A stretch of DNA of 64,000 nucleotides from Naegleria lovaniensis (Eukaryota; Heterolobosea; Eutetramitea; Acrasida; Naegleriidae). Position 1 is the stretch's first letter. The number at the start of each line of letters is the position of its first letter. The stretch lies in NCBI RefSeq assembly GCF_003324165.1, contig NW_025407875.1, forward strand, positions 102,236 through 166,235, given 5' to 3'. Position numbers and translations under genes: made by a program. This document shows, piece after piece, positions 33,159 through 43,161 of this stretch. A model generated the notes under the pieces. That model saw nothing but the letters and a program-made list of their open reading frames with translations, had not been told where the DNA came from and searched no databases.

Positions 33159-36100
33159 TTACAGTAAATTAATCTTAAACTCACTCCTAATAGATTCTCG
33201 AACAGATTGTTCAAGCTTGGAAAGAGAAAAGTATGCTGCTGTTTTCGTTGGAGGTTGTGTGGTTGTATCTTGCTGTTGTTGCTTGTAATAATAAACCTGA
33301 CCTCCAAATAATTGTTTTGAATAAATATATCCATCTCTGTCGTTCTTTAAAAAGAGTTTTGATACTTGTTTGGATGGCTTGTGATAATGTTGATGATTTT
33401 GAGAAGCTTCATTCCACCACTCTACTTGTTGATGCTCTGAGGACAAAAATGTGTTTCTTGCTTTGGCCACATTTACAAAGAATGTCTTGCTACTCGTGTT
33501 GGTAGATGTAACCATGTTATTGAATTGATCGTAAATGAGGCAAAATGCAGAGTCTTGTTCTGGGTTGTTAGAATTTCCACTTGCATTGTTCATGGTATTG
33601 GTCGTCGCTGGCCGTTTACATCGTACGTTTCCATGAAGTTTGTAGGGAGCAGATTCTTCTCTCATGAGAAGTAAATTTGTATAGCTCGTTCTATCCATTT
33701 TTCGTGAAATTTGTCTCAATATTGGTCTCATCTCTGTTCGAATTTTAATAATACAATCGTTCAATTCACATCTCCAATGAAATGTATCTTCAAATTTCCA
33801 AATGGTACACAACGATAAATCTCTATATCTGTACGTAATCAAGACATGTTTTTCCATAATCGTGCTAAGCTTATTATCACTATTCAGATAAACGACAGTG
33901 TAATCGATTTGATCCTCCTCACTCAATAAAATAAATTCAGAATCTTTTTTGCCAGATATGATGAACAAGTTGTAATCCAAATTAATACGAGAAATTTTCT
34001 CTCTAACATTTCCTGTTTCATGTTCGTCATCTTTCGAACCTTGTAAATCTTGAACTGATGTCGTCTCAAACATGTACCAATCATCACTTGTCTTGTAAGC
34101 ATTCACTCCAAACACGCTCGTCTCGTTACTGTTCGTGGTTGGACTCGTAATAACACTTGTAGTGCTACTTTGTACGGATAATGTGCTCATACCACCAGGT
34201 GAATTATCGGCTGCCATCATTCGTTGTCTCGCTTCTGGAGTAGTAGTAGCTCTCAATAAGTTATTAGAAGAATTGCTTCCCGATTTGGTGGCACTTCTTA
34301 CGAGTGGACTAACTCCACTTGGGGTGCCTCTTGGAGTTATATTACCACCTGGAGTATTATTGAGACTATTATTAGAAAAGCTATTAGATCGAATTGGTTT
34401 AGCCATTGGACTCTGACTGTTCGTGACTGGAGTGCTCGGAGTGTTCTTAAAATGCCTCAATGGTATAGGAGTCACGCTCGAAGGATCCTGTCGTGACGCA
34501 TTTGTGGAGTAAGGCGATGGAGAAAATACTTTAGTGGTTGGGCTCGAGACAATCTCAGCATTAAAACTCTCGTCAAAATTATCCTTGTATTCGCAAAAAT
34601 TCTTTTCAATGCATCGTAGACGGAATAAAATATACTGCAACACATGCTCGTCCAAATTATTGACAGCAATGACACTCTCGTTAATAAAAAAGAGAGCTGA
34701 TCCAATGAGGGAACCCTTGCGAGGCTTATTGTTCTCTTGATCGGTATGGTCATCTCTATGACTGATATTTTCCAATTGCTTTTGAACCATACCCGAAAGT
34801 GAAACACCAACAGAACTGAAACTATAACTTGGTGATATGTGAACTCGATTGCTACCGTATGCATCTTGAAGTTGATTCAAAATCCCCATGGCCTTAATGA
34901 AAATATTTTTCTCAGGTATTTCCGTGTATGGAATGGCGAATGGAAAAATTCGTTGTGTCATGGCTTTAATGGGAAGAGACTCATCGACTGGCGATTGTAA
35001 AGGTTGACTCACAGTGTACATTTTGATGAGGAGGCAAAAATCATCCAAAACTCGTTGCTGCTCAGCGTTCCACCTGTTAGTGCTCTTCTTTCGTTTGTAG
35101 CTGTTTGAAACAATGGGACTATATGGAGACGCTATCCAAGGAATTTTCAAATTGTTGTCATGAAACATGGATCGAGCAGGAAAAGGTCCCTCAGCAATAT
35201 CCTCAAAGACATCAATCGTGCTCTCATATTTGCAATCTAAAGATGATACGTAGAAATCAGTCGATACCTTGTCAATATCAACTTGTCGCTCATTGATATA
35301 ACTCTTCTTTGATAGAATTTCCTTAATATTGTAGGAGCCATAAATAAATGCAAACGAGTTGAGAATGTGCATCAAATTTTCGTGAAGTATGCTATTGGGA
35401 GTACTGATGGGCGCACATAGGCAATAAATCACATTATAATATCTTACAATTGCCATTTTGGAATGGTTGAATTGTATCAAATTAACAGGATGATTGCACT
35501 CCTTTGAGTTCATATAGGCATTGTTGTTGTGTGAATGAGTTGCCTCAGCTTTCAATGAGGCGCTCAAAAGAGATTCTGTATGCTCGTAATTGCTGCTACT
35601 GCTATTTGGAGAAGGAGAGCCATTTGTGATCAAGTCAAAATCATGAAAACTTTCCGAACAGAATGTGTCAGGTATGAGAGGAGCAAACGAATCTGAGAAA
35701 ATTAAAAATGATTGAATAAATCCCACAATATTCAACTGTGAACGTTTTTCCACAGTATTGGGATAGAAATAAATTAATTGTTGCTCCAATAAATCAACCT
35801 CGTCATGGGCAGCTTCATCCTCTTGCTGTTGATATTCACCATACATGATGTCAGTAGTTATTCCTGCTCCTTCATCAAATAAACTTGAACCGTCTTGTGA
35901 TGCAAAGCTTGGTCGACCTCGGTCCGATCCCTCATCCAGCTCAGTTTCACTGCTGTTTGTGAATATCATGAATCCATTTCTGAAGAATGATAATCCATCA
36001 TACTTCATACGTTTTTCCATCTCATCAGATTCGTCCCGAAGTACAGCAGTCTTCCTGCTTTCCATTTGTTTTTTCAATCGGGCAGCTTCTCGTTTCAATT

Positions 36101-36536
36101 CTCGTTCTCTTTGTTTTTTCTCTTCCTTGTGTGTTAATTGATATCCTGTAATATTGATGGAGAGAGGAATGTCGAATTGGGAGAGTGGTCCCACCGAGCC
36201 AAAGCCATCCAAATCCACAAAATTATATTGTTGCTGTTGTTGATTTAAATTATTGGATCCATCCAGAGGAGGTGAAGGATCTGTATTATTGTTACTACCA
36301 TTATTATTATTGTTGGTGTTATTATTATTATTACTACTTGATGATGGTAAATGAGAGTAAGCACTCATCGGTGTTTCATCCTCTTCCAGCAATAATAAAT
36401 TTTGTTGCATATGAGAAAAGTAAATGGATTGTAGAAGATTGGAATCATTGGAAAAAACAGTTGTTGTAGGTATGGATGAAGATCCCTTGTTGTCATTGTT
36501 TGAGTTGGCACTCTTCTGATTCATAAAAGCTCTCAT
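33159..36536 (-). CDS. Large longin-domain protein, CCZ1/HPS4/INTU-type
   Basis: 1125 codons in one exon. After Asn-, Gln- and Ser-rich stretches and a basic helix comes a first-longin-type segment near residue 250 (EQQLIYFYPNTVEKRSQLN, VGFIQSFLIFSDSF), matching the LYYYP...K...VG...F pattern of CCZ1, HPS4 and INTU. It continues near residue 355 (MAIVRYYNVIYCLCAPIST, HILNSFAFIYGSYN). Later segments with beta strands (YNLFIISGKKDSEFILLSE; CLIYDQFNNMV) may be the second and third longin domains. Family members form Rab exchange complexes (Mon1-Ccz1 for Rab7). The assignment to CCZ1 specifically is unsure. Low-complexity Asn/Ser runs (ATT-type triplet repeats near 36290-36340) inflate the size. 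Confidence 0.5.
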   Translation of the reverse strand: MRAFMNQKSANSNNDNKGSSSIPTTTVFSNDSNLLQSIYFSHMQQNLLLLEEDETPMSAYSHLPSSSSNNNNNTNNNNNGSNNNTDPSPPLDGSNNLNQQQQQYNFVDLDGFGSVGPLSQFDIPLSINITGYQLTHKEEKKQRERELKREAARLKKQMESRKTAVLRDESDEMEKRMKYDGLSFFRNGFMIFTNSSETELDEGSDRGRPSFASQDGSSLFDEGAGITTDIMYGEYQQQEDEAAHDEVDLLEQQLIYFYPNTVEKRSQLNIVGFIQSFLIFSDSFAPLIPDTFCSESFHDFDLITNGSPSPNSSSSNYEHTESLLSASLKAEATHSHNNNAYMNSKECNHPVNLIQFNHSKMAIVRYYNVIYCLCAPISTPNSILHENLMHILNSFAFIYGSYNIKEILSKKSYINERQVDIDKVSTDFYVSSLDCKYESTIDVFEDIAEGPFPARSMFHDNNLKIPWIASPYSPIVSNSYKRKKSTNRWNAEQQRVLDDFCLLIKMYTVSQPLQSPVDESLPIKAMTQRIFPFAIPYTEIPEKNIFIKAMGILNQLQDAYGSNRVHISPSYSFSSVGVSLSGMVQKQLENISHRDDHTDQENNKPRKGSLIGSALFFINESVIAVNNLDEHVLQYILFRLRCIEKNFCEYKDNFDESFNAEIVSSPTTKVFSPSPYSTNASRQDPSSVTPIPLRHFKNTPSTPVTNSQSPMAKPIRSNSFSNNSLNNTPGGNITPRGTPSGVSPLVRSATKSGSNSSNNLLRATTTPEARQRMMAADNSPGGMSTLSVQSSTTSVITSPTTNSNETSVFGVNAYKTSDDWYMFETTSVQDLQGSKDDEHETGNVREKISRINLDYNLFIISGKKDSEFILLSEEDQIDYTVVYLNSDNKLSTIMEKHVLITYRYRDLSLCTIWKFEDTFHWRCELNDCIIKIRTEMRPILRQISRKMDRTSYTNLLLMREESAPYKLHGNVRCKRPATTNTMNNASGNSNNPEQDSAFCLIYDQFNNMVTSTNTSSKTFFVNVAKARNTFLSSEHQQVEWWNEASQNHQHYHKPSKQVSKLFLKNDRDGYIYSKQLFGGQVYYYKQQQQDTTTQPPTKTAAYFSLSKLEQSVRESIRSEFKINLL

Positions 36537-36746
36537 CGTGTCTTTTGGACCATAGATTTTTTATTTGCTGATGAAATTTTGTGGTGCGAGTTCATGATCA
36601 ATAAAAACATAAAATCAGAATCAATTTACATAGAATTGGATACAGTGGATGGTAACAATCATCTCGGAATTTTAATCATGATTGAAATTCTGAAAATCTC
36701 CTAAAAAATCCTCATTCCTATTGAAAACGCCAAAATTGTATAAAAA

Positions 36747-38993
36747 ATGTTCAAGCACCTTGCGAGCAATACATTTCATCATGATCGTTCCTGTCAAGGG
36801 CAGTTTTGCTTGTGGATGTATTACGGAAGAGTGGACGAATTCTCACCTTGCAAAATGATTTGGAAAAAGGTTTCAGTCCGCAAACACATGATGCATCATG
36901 AAATACGGAAAGCCTATTTTTCAAAAGCAACGACTTGCAATGCTGCTACCACTACAAATTCAACCGATATGGCAAATGCAAAACATTTCAAAACTAGTAC
37001 AAATTGCCATGATATTGAAGACCACCTCTGTGGCAACCAATATCAAGCAAAGATTAATCCCGATAACTCTCCATCAACACCTCAGAATGAAGAAAGCCTT
37101 TCAAAAAAACCATCCAATAATCAAGATGCTACTACTACTTCGAGCATACACGTAGATAATTTATCCCTCTCACCATTCAAAACGTTTATGAAACGGTCAT
37201 CCATGATTCTCTCTAAACCAAACATTGTACTTAATAAGAATGTCTTTCCTACGCTCGCTCCATCAAACAAAGCTGCTTTAAAATTTATGACTAACTCTCC
37301 TGAAGAGCAAAAGAAAGTACTGAATGTCGAACATCAACACCAACAACGAATATCTACTTCACAAAGCTCTTCGGAACTACTCGAGACGGCGGCTAATGCT
37401 GACTCGTCTGCAACCTTACAAAGAACAAAAACCACTAAACCAACTCCTGAACTCGATTCATTTCTTTCTCAGTGCCAATATGATAAAATTAGACTTTTTA
37501 AAGGAAAGAGCCAAGATGAAGAGTTAATTAGGCAATATTTAGAGTTTATAGAGCCTTATCCATCAATAATTGTTCTCAACAATAAGCTTGACAATCTTGC
37601 AAAGAGACAGAAGCATTCACAATCAGAGTCAATATTCAAAGAATTAATTTATTATTTAGCAGTGTTAAACGTTTATCATTTGGCAGATCACGGAATTACT
37701 GTGCTTCGGCCGAATCATTTCACCATGAATATAATGATGATGAGTTACATGACGGTGGGCAACGTGAACGCAGTACAAGCTCTCTATGATTCCATTCAAT
37801 TATGGACTAGGAAACAGCCAAACTATATCAATTTTATAACATTGTTAACGTCCTTTTGTAGAGCTGGTAATTTTCAAGCTTTATCAAAATATTTTGAGGA
37901 ATTTGTAGATGGAAAATTGGACTTTGTTCGAAATTTGCAACAGCAGCCAAATCTTCCATCAAGTGTATTTTCCGTAGTCTTTAAATCTCTTTTAGACATG
38001 GGAGAATTATCAGCATTAGAAAGCACATATGAGAAATTCATTGCCATGCAACTAAAACCTTGCCTTTACACACAGAACATTATGATCAATTTTTACAGGA
38101 AACAGAAAAATTATTCAAAATGCTTGGAACTATTTGAACAGTATCAGCAAATTTGCGAGCCAGATCGTAATTTGATTCACAGCATAATGATTGTGTACGG
38201 AGAGATGGGAGAGATCCAGCAAGTTGAAAAACTGTTTGCAAAAATAGGAAACAGCACTACAGATTTTACATTCACAATAATGACAAACGCATATTGTGCT
38301 TCTGGGCTCGTGGTTCAGGCAGAAGAATTCTTCTCAAGAGTGGTGCATCGAGACGATAAACTCCTATTCTCAATGATGCGAATGTATTCAAAATTAGGCC
38401 TTTTAGAAAAGCTTCAAGAAATGTTTGACCTTGTTGGAAAAAAAACAGTCGAGTGTATTTCTTTGTATATTGATGGTTTGGCGCAATCTGGAAACTATTC
38501 AAGAGTTGAGGAATGGGTGAAACAAATACCTAAACATTTACAAAATTCTGGCACGATATGGTCCTGTCGTTTACAAAGTGCAGTGAAATCGATCAATGAG
38601 TTTGCAGATCATGAGGAGTATTTGCGAGTTGTGAAGAGGATTTTTCATGACAGACCTAAAATTTTGACGCCCAAAAAGCACAGATATGCGAACAAGTTAC
38701 TCGAACGTGCTCTCAGTATTCATCTTGCCCGACGATCCATGAAGTTCGAAGCTGAGCATGCCCTCAAACCCATCGAGGAGTCTATCGACGAAGTTTACCG
38801 ACAATTTGCCGAGGAACAGGTCCAACAAGCGAAAAGTGGCTCGGAAGAAGCAAAATTCCAAACCTGGACACCCAGAAAGGAACAACTGGCACTGAACAAG
38901 AACAGTATTTATAGACCAGATTATGTGTCTCCATATGAACAGTTTTTGAAGAATTATGATGCACGAAAGAAACTCAAATTGACTGAAGAATAA
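36747..38993 (+). CDS. PPR protein, probably mitochondrial
   Basis: 748 codons, one exon; the ATG follows five A residues. The N-terminus lacks acidic residues early and is rich in Lys, Arg, Ser and Thr, compatible with mitochondrial import. Residues ~330-620 hold successive ~35-residue helical pairs of PPR type: HFTMNIMMMSYMTVGNVNAV, YINFITLLTSFCRAGNFQAL, LYTQNIMINFYRKQKNYSKC, NLIHSIMIVYGEMGEIQQVE, DFTFTIMTNAYCASGLVVQA, KLLFSMMRMYSKLGLLEKLQ, ECISLYIDGLAQSGNYSRVE. It has P-class repeat lengths and no DYW deaminase end. PPR proteins bind single-stranded RNA in organelles, base by base; the RNA target is unknown. A C-terminal Gln/Lys-rich segment follows. Confidence 0.82.
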   Translation: MFKHLASNTFHHDRSCQGQFCLWMYYGRVDEFSPCKMIWKKVSVRKHMMHHEIRKAYFSKATTCNAATTTNSTDMANAKHFKTSTNCHDIEDHLCGNQYQAKINPDNSPSTPQNEESLSKKPSNNQDATTTSSIHVDNLSLSPFKTFMKRSSMILSKPNIVLNKNVFPTLAPSNKAALKFMTNSPEEQKKVLNVEHQHQQRISTSQSSSELLETAANADSSATLQRTKTTKPTPELDSFLSQCQYDKIRLFKGKSQDEELIRQYLEFIEPYPSIIVLNNKLDNLAKRQKHSQSESIFKELIYYLAVLNVYHLADHGITVLRPNHFTMNIMMMSYMTVGNVNAVQALYDSIQLWTRKQPNYINFITLLTSFCRAGNFQALSKYFEEFVDGKLDFVRNLQQQPNLPSSVFSVVFKSLLDMGELSALESTYEKFIAMQLKPCLYTQNIMINFYRKQKNYSKCLELFEQYQQICEPDRNLIHSIMIVYGEMGEIQQVEKLFAKIGNSTTDFTFTIMTNAYCASGLVVQAEEFFSRVVHRDDKLLFSMMRMYSKLGLLEKLQEMFDLVGKKTVECISLYIDGLAQSGNYSRVEEWVKQIPKHLQNSGTIWSCRLQSAVKSINEFADHEEYLRVVKRIFHDRPKILTPKKHRYANKLLERALSIHLARRSMKFEAEHALKPIEESIDEVYRQFAEEQVQQAKSGSEEAKFQTWTPRKEQLALNKNSIYRPDYVSPYEQFLKNYDARKKLKLTEE

Positions 38994-39033
38994 ATTGGTT
39001 ATGCGTTAAGCTGCATTATAGCAATTTCTAATC

Positions 39034-41264
39034 TCAATATCTAGCCACCAGCATCCATGCATTGGCTTCTTCACCTGAAATGATGCAACGTTTTGTCACA
39101 GAGCCATTCTCAGAATCGTGCTGGTAGCGAGGCATGCAATCATGTAAATGCCAATTCGCAGCACTCGAAGAAAAACTTGACCCTTCTTCACCAAATGGAA
39201 TAAAACCTCTAAATTCAGCACAACAATCCTTAAAGAATTTTTCGTTGGCATGATGAAACTGTCTCACTCGTGCATGATTTGTTGGATCGAAATGTATGGG
39301 CGTAATAACAATGTAGAATGGACACAATGTCATTGTTTTCACATGAAATTCCATTTGTTCTTTCTTTCGTTGCTTGGGATCTGTGCTGCATTCTCTCGTT
39401 TTCATCACTCCATTTTTAAATACATCAATGAGATCATTCATTGTTGAGCACTCAATAATTTTCACTCGTTGCTGAATTTGATGTTGGAGGCTCATATCTT
39501 CTTTTTTCAACAGTTGAATAATATCATCTCTTGAAAAAGATTCGGATGATAGGGAAGTTTTTTCATTCGAAATTCTTCCCTTGACAGTAACGCTATTATT
39601 TTCAATTTCACTCTTTCCTACTGAACATATCAATGTAACTCCACGAGATTCCCAATAATAAAATTTCTCAACATTTTTCGTGCCATATCTAAGATCTGAA
39701 TAAACTCTAAAACCGAAATTGGAAAATCTGCTTTCAATTTCAGAAATTTTTTCATAAAGCTGCTGAGTGTCGACTAACTTGCTCAATATTGGAATAATGA
39801 CAATTTGATACTTGTTAAGGGAGGAAGGGAGCCGTAATCCCTTCTCATCAGACAATGATGCAACACATGCTCCAATCACTCTTGATGACACAACTCCACA
39901 CGTTTGAAATACAGGCTGTTTTTACAATGATAATATTGACAATACAATATTGGTACATATACAACTCGGTTATGACTTACAGCTACGTGATTATCCACTT
40001 TAACTCGATATTGTATGTTATAGACCTCAGAGAAGGTCCTGGAATAGTACTGAAAAGAATGAAAGAATTTGGTATGTTCATTCAACATGTTGATAAATGT
40101 CATAGCAAATATTGTGATATGAACCATTATAAAACAGTAACATCAACCTACGTGAGTGTGAGCAATGTTTACAAACGTGTTAATGTACGGCAGAGATATG
40201 TCAAATGCCAAACTGTCATCACAATGAGAAAACGTCCTCCATGGAAATACTCTATAGGTGATTCCATTAAATAGGTTGCAAATATTCAATAGAACATGTA
40301 AAAAGTTTGATTTCCAAATAATTGCAGAAATATAATTCAAGGCACAATTCTCACTGTCATGACAAGTATGAATTTCATATTGTAAATTTTCCTTGCTTCC
40401 ATAAAACAATGGTAATTGTATTCCATCATCGCTTAAAACTTGTTGAAAATTCACAGCACGAGTAATAATCTTGTATGGCAACTGTGTATAGGATCTAATA
40501 ACATTTTTCAAGTACGGAAATACACTCCATTCACTATTGGGTTTCAAATAAATACATGGGTAATTATTTTTCATTTCATATTCTTCGTAAATATATCCTC
40601 GACTCGTATGAAACATTTTTGATTCCAACAAATGAAGAAAAGATTTTTGATTGAATGATGACAATGATGATGAGGATACAACCGCATTACAGTCAGATTC
40701 ACTTTTCGAGGCAGTACTGGAATGGTTCTCTTGTTGAGGGTCTACAAAATCGTTCCCTTGTTGAGGGTCTACAAAATCATCGAAAATTATAAAGGGATCT
40801 TGATCGGTTGCCTCTTCATCGATGGATTGAGATTTTTGAGAATAGGTGGTGTTACTATCCTCACCTCCCTCACCCGTGCTACTACTCCTCGGATGAGGAT
40901 TAAAATTCGTTAAAGGTTGATCCCGCAAGCTCACAAGGCTCGGCAATTGAATTCTCTCCAGCTTTTTTTCATCAATGGCTGAGAGTTGAGTTTTATGAGA
41001 GGACGATAAATCATCAAGCCTTGTTATATTTTCTTGTTTCATTAATGATTCCATTTGTTGTCGTTTCAGATTTTGTTCCGATTGATCAAAACCATCATCC
41101 AAATGTTTTAGAATATTGTGGTAGAGTTCTAACGAGTTTTCTTTCCATACGAATAGACCATCAATGGAATATCGTTCATCGTATAATTCTAATGATTGAG
41201 ACCAGCTTTGTAACCATGCTTGAAATTGTGTGAGCTCGAGAAAGGTAGTGTTACATGCAGACAT
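39034..41264 (-). CDS. Divergent prolyl-tRNA synthetase-like protein
   Basis: Exons 41264-40152, 40049-39981 and 39915-39034; all joins phase 0; 687 aa. The ATG follows seven A residues. Class II ProRS landmarks are recognisable in order: SFLHLLESK; YLKPNSEWSVFPYLKNVIRS with LPYKI (usual LRPTSE); QYEIHTCHDSE (usual QEGHTAH); THYYSRTFSEVYNI; VFQTCGVVSSRVIGACV (motif 3, Arg kept); DEKGLRLPSSLNKYQIVIIP (anticodon domain); and a C-terminal ANAWMLVARY close to the archaeal/eukaryotic ProRS end. Motif 2 is badly altered: the usual F-R-x-E and R-x-x-E-F are absent. It is therefore probably not an active synthetase but a paralogue with another role. A long acidic insertion (residues ~85-230) contains a 9-aa tandem repeat. 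Confidence 0.7.
40731..40778 (-). repeat. 27-bp tandem repeat in the ProRS-like gene
   Basis: A 21-bp core occurs at 40731-40751 and 40758-40778, period 27 bp, encoding the nine-residue unit DFVDPQQGN/DFVDPQQEN. It lies in the acidic low-complexity insertion and keeps the frame. Confidence 0.85.
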
Positions 41265-41856
41265 TTTTTTTATTTGGCTAACAGAAACAGGACAAAGCAT
41301 TTCAACAACTACTTGCCCGTATGAAAGTTTAGTAGCTATAACTGGTTTTAGCAATAAAATGCGACTTCTAGAGTTTTATCTAGAACACGTCACAGTTTTA
41401 GATGCGCTATAACTTTATAGAGCGTCTAGAGCTACATCTGAGTCTATAAGTGTTAAAATACTAGAAGATTCTAGAATGAATATACTTTTGGTTGGTTACG
41501 ATTGTACATCCGAAATGAAGAATCATTTATTTTCAATATTTTACAAACAATATCTCATATTCGAGGAGGGCCCTGACAAATCTGCAGCCAGAGCCCACGC
41601 ATCCTCAGCCGATCATGAAACTTCAGGATTCAACTGATCCTCATCCAAAAATAAAAATCCTGTAATCGCTGGAGCGGATCCTCCGCTTTTCCACTGAAAG
41701 TTGGAACAAATCGAAGTCGATGTTTTGTTGTCTTTGGAAGAAGACCGTTAGCACAACAATTCATGAGGCCTTGCAACATCACCAGAAGGGACAGCCAATA
41801 CCACCCAGCAAGCATTGACCCAGCATTATTTCATCAGCATTGAATTTGTCCCAAAG
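41265..41856. other. Intergenic region with palindromic TCTAGA-rich stretch
   Basis: Upstream of the ProRS-like gene. Around 41365-41475 there are several CTAGA/TCTAG words and an imperfect inverted repeat (GCGCTATA ... TATAGAGCG, about 41402-41430). A 61-codon minus-strand open frame (41815-41630) contains FSGKAEDPLQRLQDF, faintly like retroelement Gag, but is too short to call. The 30-bp repeat at 41566 is listed separately. Confidence 0.4.
41566..41595 (+). repeat. 30-bp direct repeat, copy 1
   Basis: GAGGGCCCTGACAAAT... (30 bp) recurs at 43132-43161 in the same orientation with one mismatch (T versus C at base 18). In one frame both copies read RALTN.QPEP. The two copies flank the region with the assembly gap. 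Confidence 0.85.
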
Positions 41857-42267
41857 TCACTTTACACCAGGACTTGTTCCGGTCCGAAGAAAACAAACAG
41901 CAAAAAGACCATCTCTATAATCATTGAAGACAAACAATTTAACAAACGACAGTCTATTTGAGTGATAAGACACAAGAACACATGTTGCGTTGCTTATCTT
42001 AACTACAACACACGGAACAAAGTTATCTAATGAATGGATGACACAGGCTCGTCCTGTAATTTTAGGTTCTTCATTGCTAATGACATGGTAACATGGAAAG
42101 ATTGAAACCATTCCTTCCTTCTCTACCTTCAAAGCAAATCCAAAAACAGGATTGTAAACGTAACGACAATTTCCTATCCCAAATCTCATTTTCACGTCAC
42201 CATTAATCCTTTTGACGTAATGTAATTGTTTTTGCACCAATAGAGTGTGCAAACATTTTCTTTCCAC
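41857..42267 (-). CDS. Hypothetical protein fragment
   Basis: An open frame of 136 codons; the first ATG is at 42189, and the frame above it has no ATG. Composition (Val, Phe, Cys, Lys; GIGNCRYVYNPVFGFAL; VSIFPCYHVISNEEP) looks protein-like, but I recognise no family and no splice partners. It lies between the 30-bp direct repeats close to the gap, so it may be part of a repeated or rearranged element rather than a working gene. Confidence 0.25.
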   Translation of the reverse strand: MERKCLHTLLVQKQLHYVKRINGDVKMRFGIGNCRYVYNPVFGFALKVEKEGMVSIFPCYHVISNEEPKITGRACVIHSLDNFVPCVVVKISNATCVLVSYHSNRLSFVKLFVFNDYRDGLFAVCFLRTGTSPGVK

Positions 42268-42402
42268 GTAATTGGTTCCTGTGATAGCAGAGGTAAATCG
42301 ACGAATGGAGTCTTAAATTGGAAATCCTGAGGATAAATATACAGGTCCATGCCAAGAAATAAAATAGGGATAGTGAATTAATTTGTGTGACACTAATGTT
42401 AA

Positions 42403-43125
42403 ATGGTTCATACCAAACAAAATAACGGAATCAGCCAAAATAGAGTANNNNNNNNNNATGAAACTAATCCGCAATTGTTTGTTCGTAGTCCTGGTTATGA
42501 AATTGAAAGATTTTCAAAAGATACATATCCTCACTCCCAGTCACTATCTGATACCGACAACGTGTCCGGGTTGTTGGCAGAGGCTACTGATAAGAGCTAT
42601 TGGAAAATGCAGACGGTTCAGAAAATATTCAAAGCCGCAGATTGGGAGAACAAAAAGAAGTGGCAACACGAAACTTTTATAAATGTGAAAACAAAAAGCA
42701 AGGACCTCTCAAAGTTAGATTTAACTACTGAAGATGATGGTGCAATTGGTTCTCCATCTTCAACACAGAAAGATGTTTCTTTAGAAGGGAAAGGGGTTGC
42801 GTCCACAATCAGTATGAAGTCCAAATCTTCCACTTCATCAGCAAAATCAGTTAAGAGAGAAACCAATTATTATTCAGATCAGAAATCTGTTAATATTGGA
42901 GATTCTGTATCAAAAGCTACTCAAGAATTATCTACTTCTTCTTCATTGGTAAAAGAGGTTTCAAATAAGCTCGAGGAATTGCAGAAACTTAATAGCAGCC
43001 AAATTGAGGAAGTGAGAAAGGAAGTTCAGGAAATGAAGAAGGAAGTGAGAAAGGAAGTTCAGGAAATGAAGAAGGAGGTTAAGGAAATGATTCAAACACT
43101 TTTAAACACATTTAAATCCCAATAA
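42403..43125 (+). CDS. Hypothetical coiled-coil protein spanning an assembly gap
   Basis: The 3' part (after 42458) is a continuous frame of ~220 codons ending at 43125: a folded-looking N-terminal section (GYEIERFSKDTYPHS; SYWKMQTVQKIFKAADWENK), a Ser/Lys/Thr-rich linker, and a C-terminal coiled coil (VKEVSNKLEELQKLNSSQIE, then EVRKEVQEMKK twice). The ATG at 42403 lies before ten Ns whose true length is unknown, so the start and first codons are not established. I do not recognise a family. Confidence 0.5.
   Translation: MVHTKQNNGISQNRVXXXXETNPQLFVRSPGYEIERFSKDTYPHSQSLSDTDNVSGLLAEATDKSYWKMQTVQKIFKAADWENKKKWQHETFINVKTKSKDLSKLDLTTEDDGAIGSPSSTQKDVSLEGKGVASTISMKSKSSTSSAKSVKRETNYYSDQKSVNIGDSVSKATQELSTSSSLVKEVSNKLEELQKLNSSQIEEVRKEVQEMKKEVRKEVQEMKKEVKEMIQTLLNTFKSQ
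42448..42457. other. Assembly gap (10 N)
   Basis: Ten consecutive Ns. A round number of Ns usually marks a scaffold join of unknown size, so frames crossing it are unsafe. Confidence 0.95.
43009..43074 (+). repeat. 33-bp tandem repeat, two copies, in a coiled coil
   Basis: Two identical 33-bp units (43009-43041 and 43042-43074) encode EVRKEVQEMKK twice, an exact 11-residue coiled-coil extension. Confidence 0.85.
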
Positions 43126-43131
43126 GTAAAT

Positions 43132-43161
43132 GAGGGCCCTGACAAATCCGCAGCCAGAGCC
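43132..43161 (+). repeat. 30-bp direct repeat, copy 2
   Basis: Partner of 41566-41595 with one mismatch. It begins seven bases after the stop of the coiled-coil gene. About 75 bp further on, 43238-43274 resembles 41272-41308 (GGCTAACA, then CATTTCAACAACT), the leader of the ProRS-like gene. Confidence 0.85.

Noticed and set aside
36290-36345. Triplet repeats (ATT/ACT) and other microsatellites considered as CRISPR-like or regulatory arrays
   Set aside because: They are simple codon repeats in Asn/Ser runs of a coding region, without spacers.
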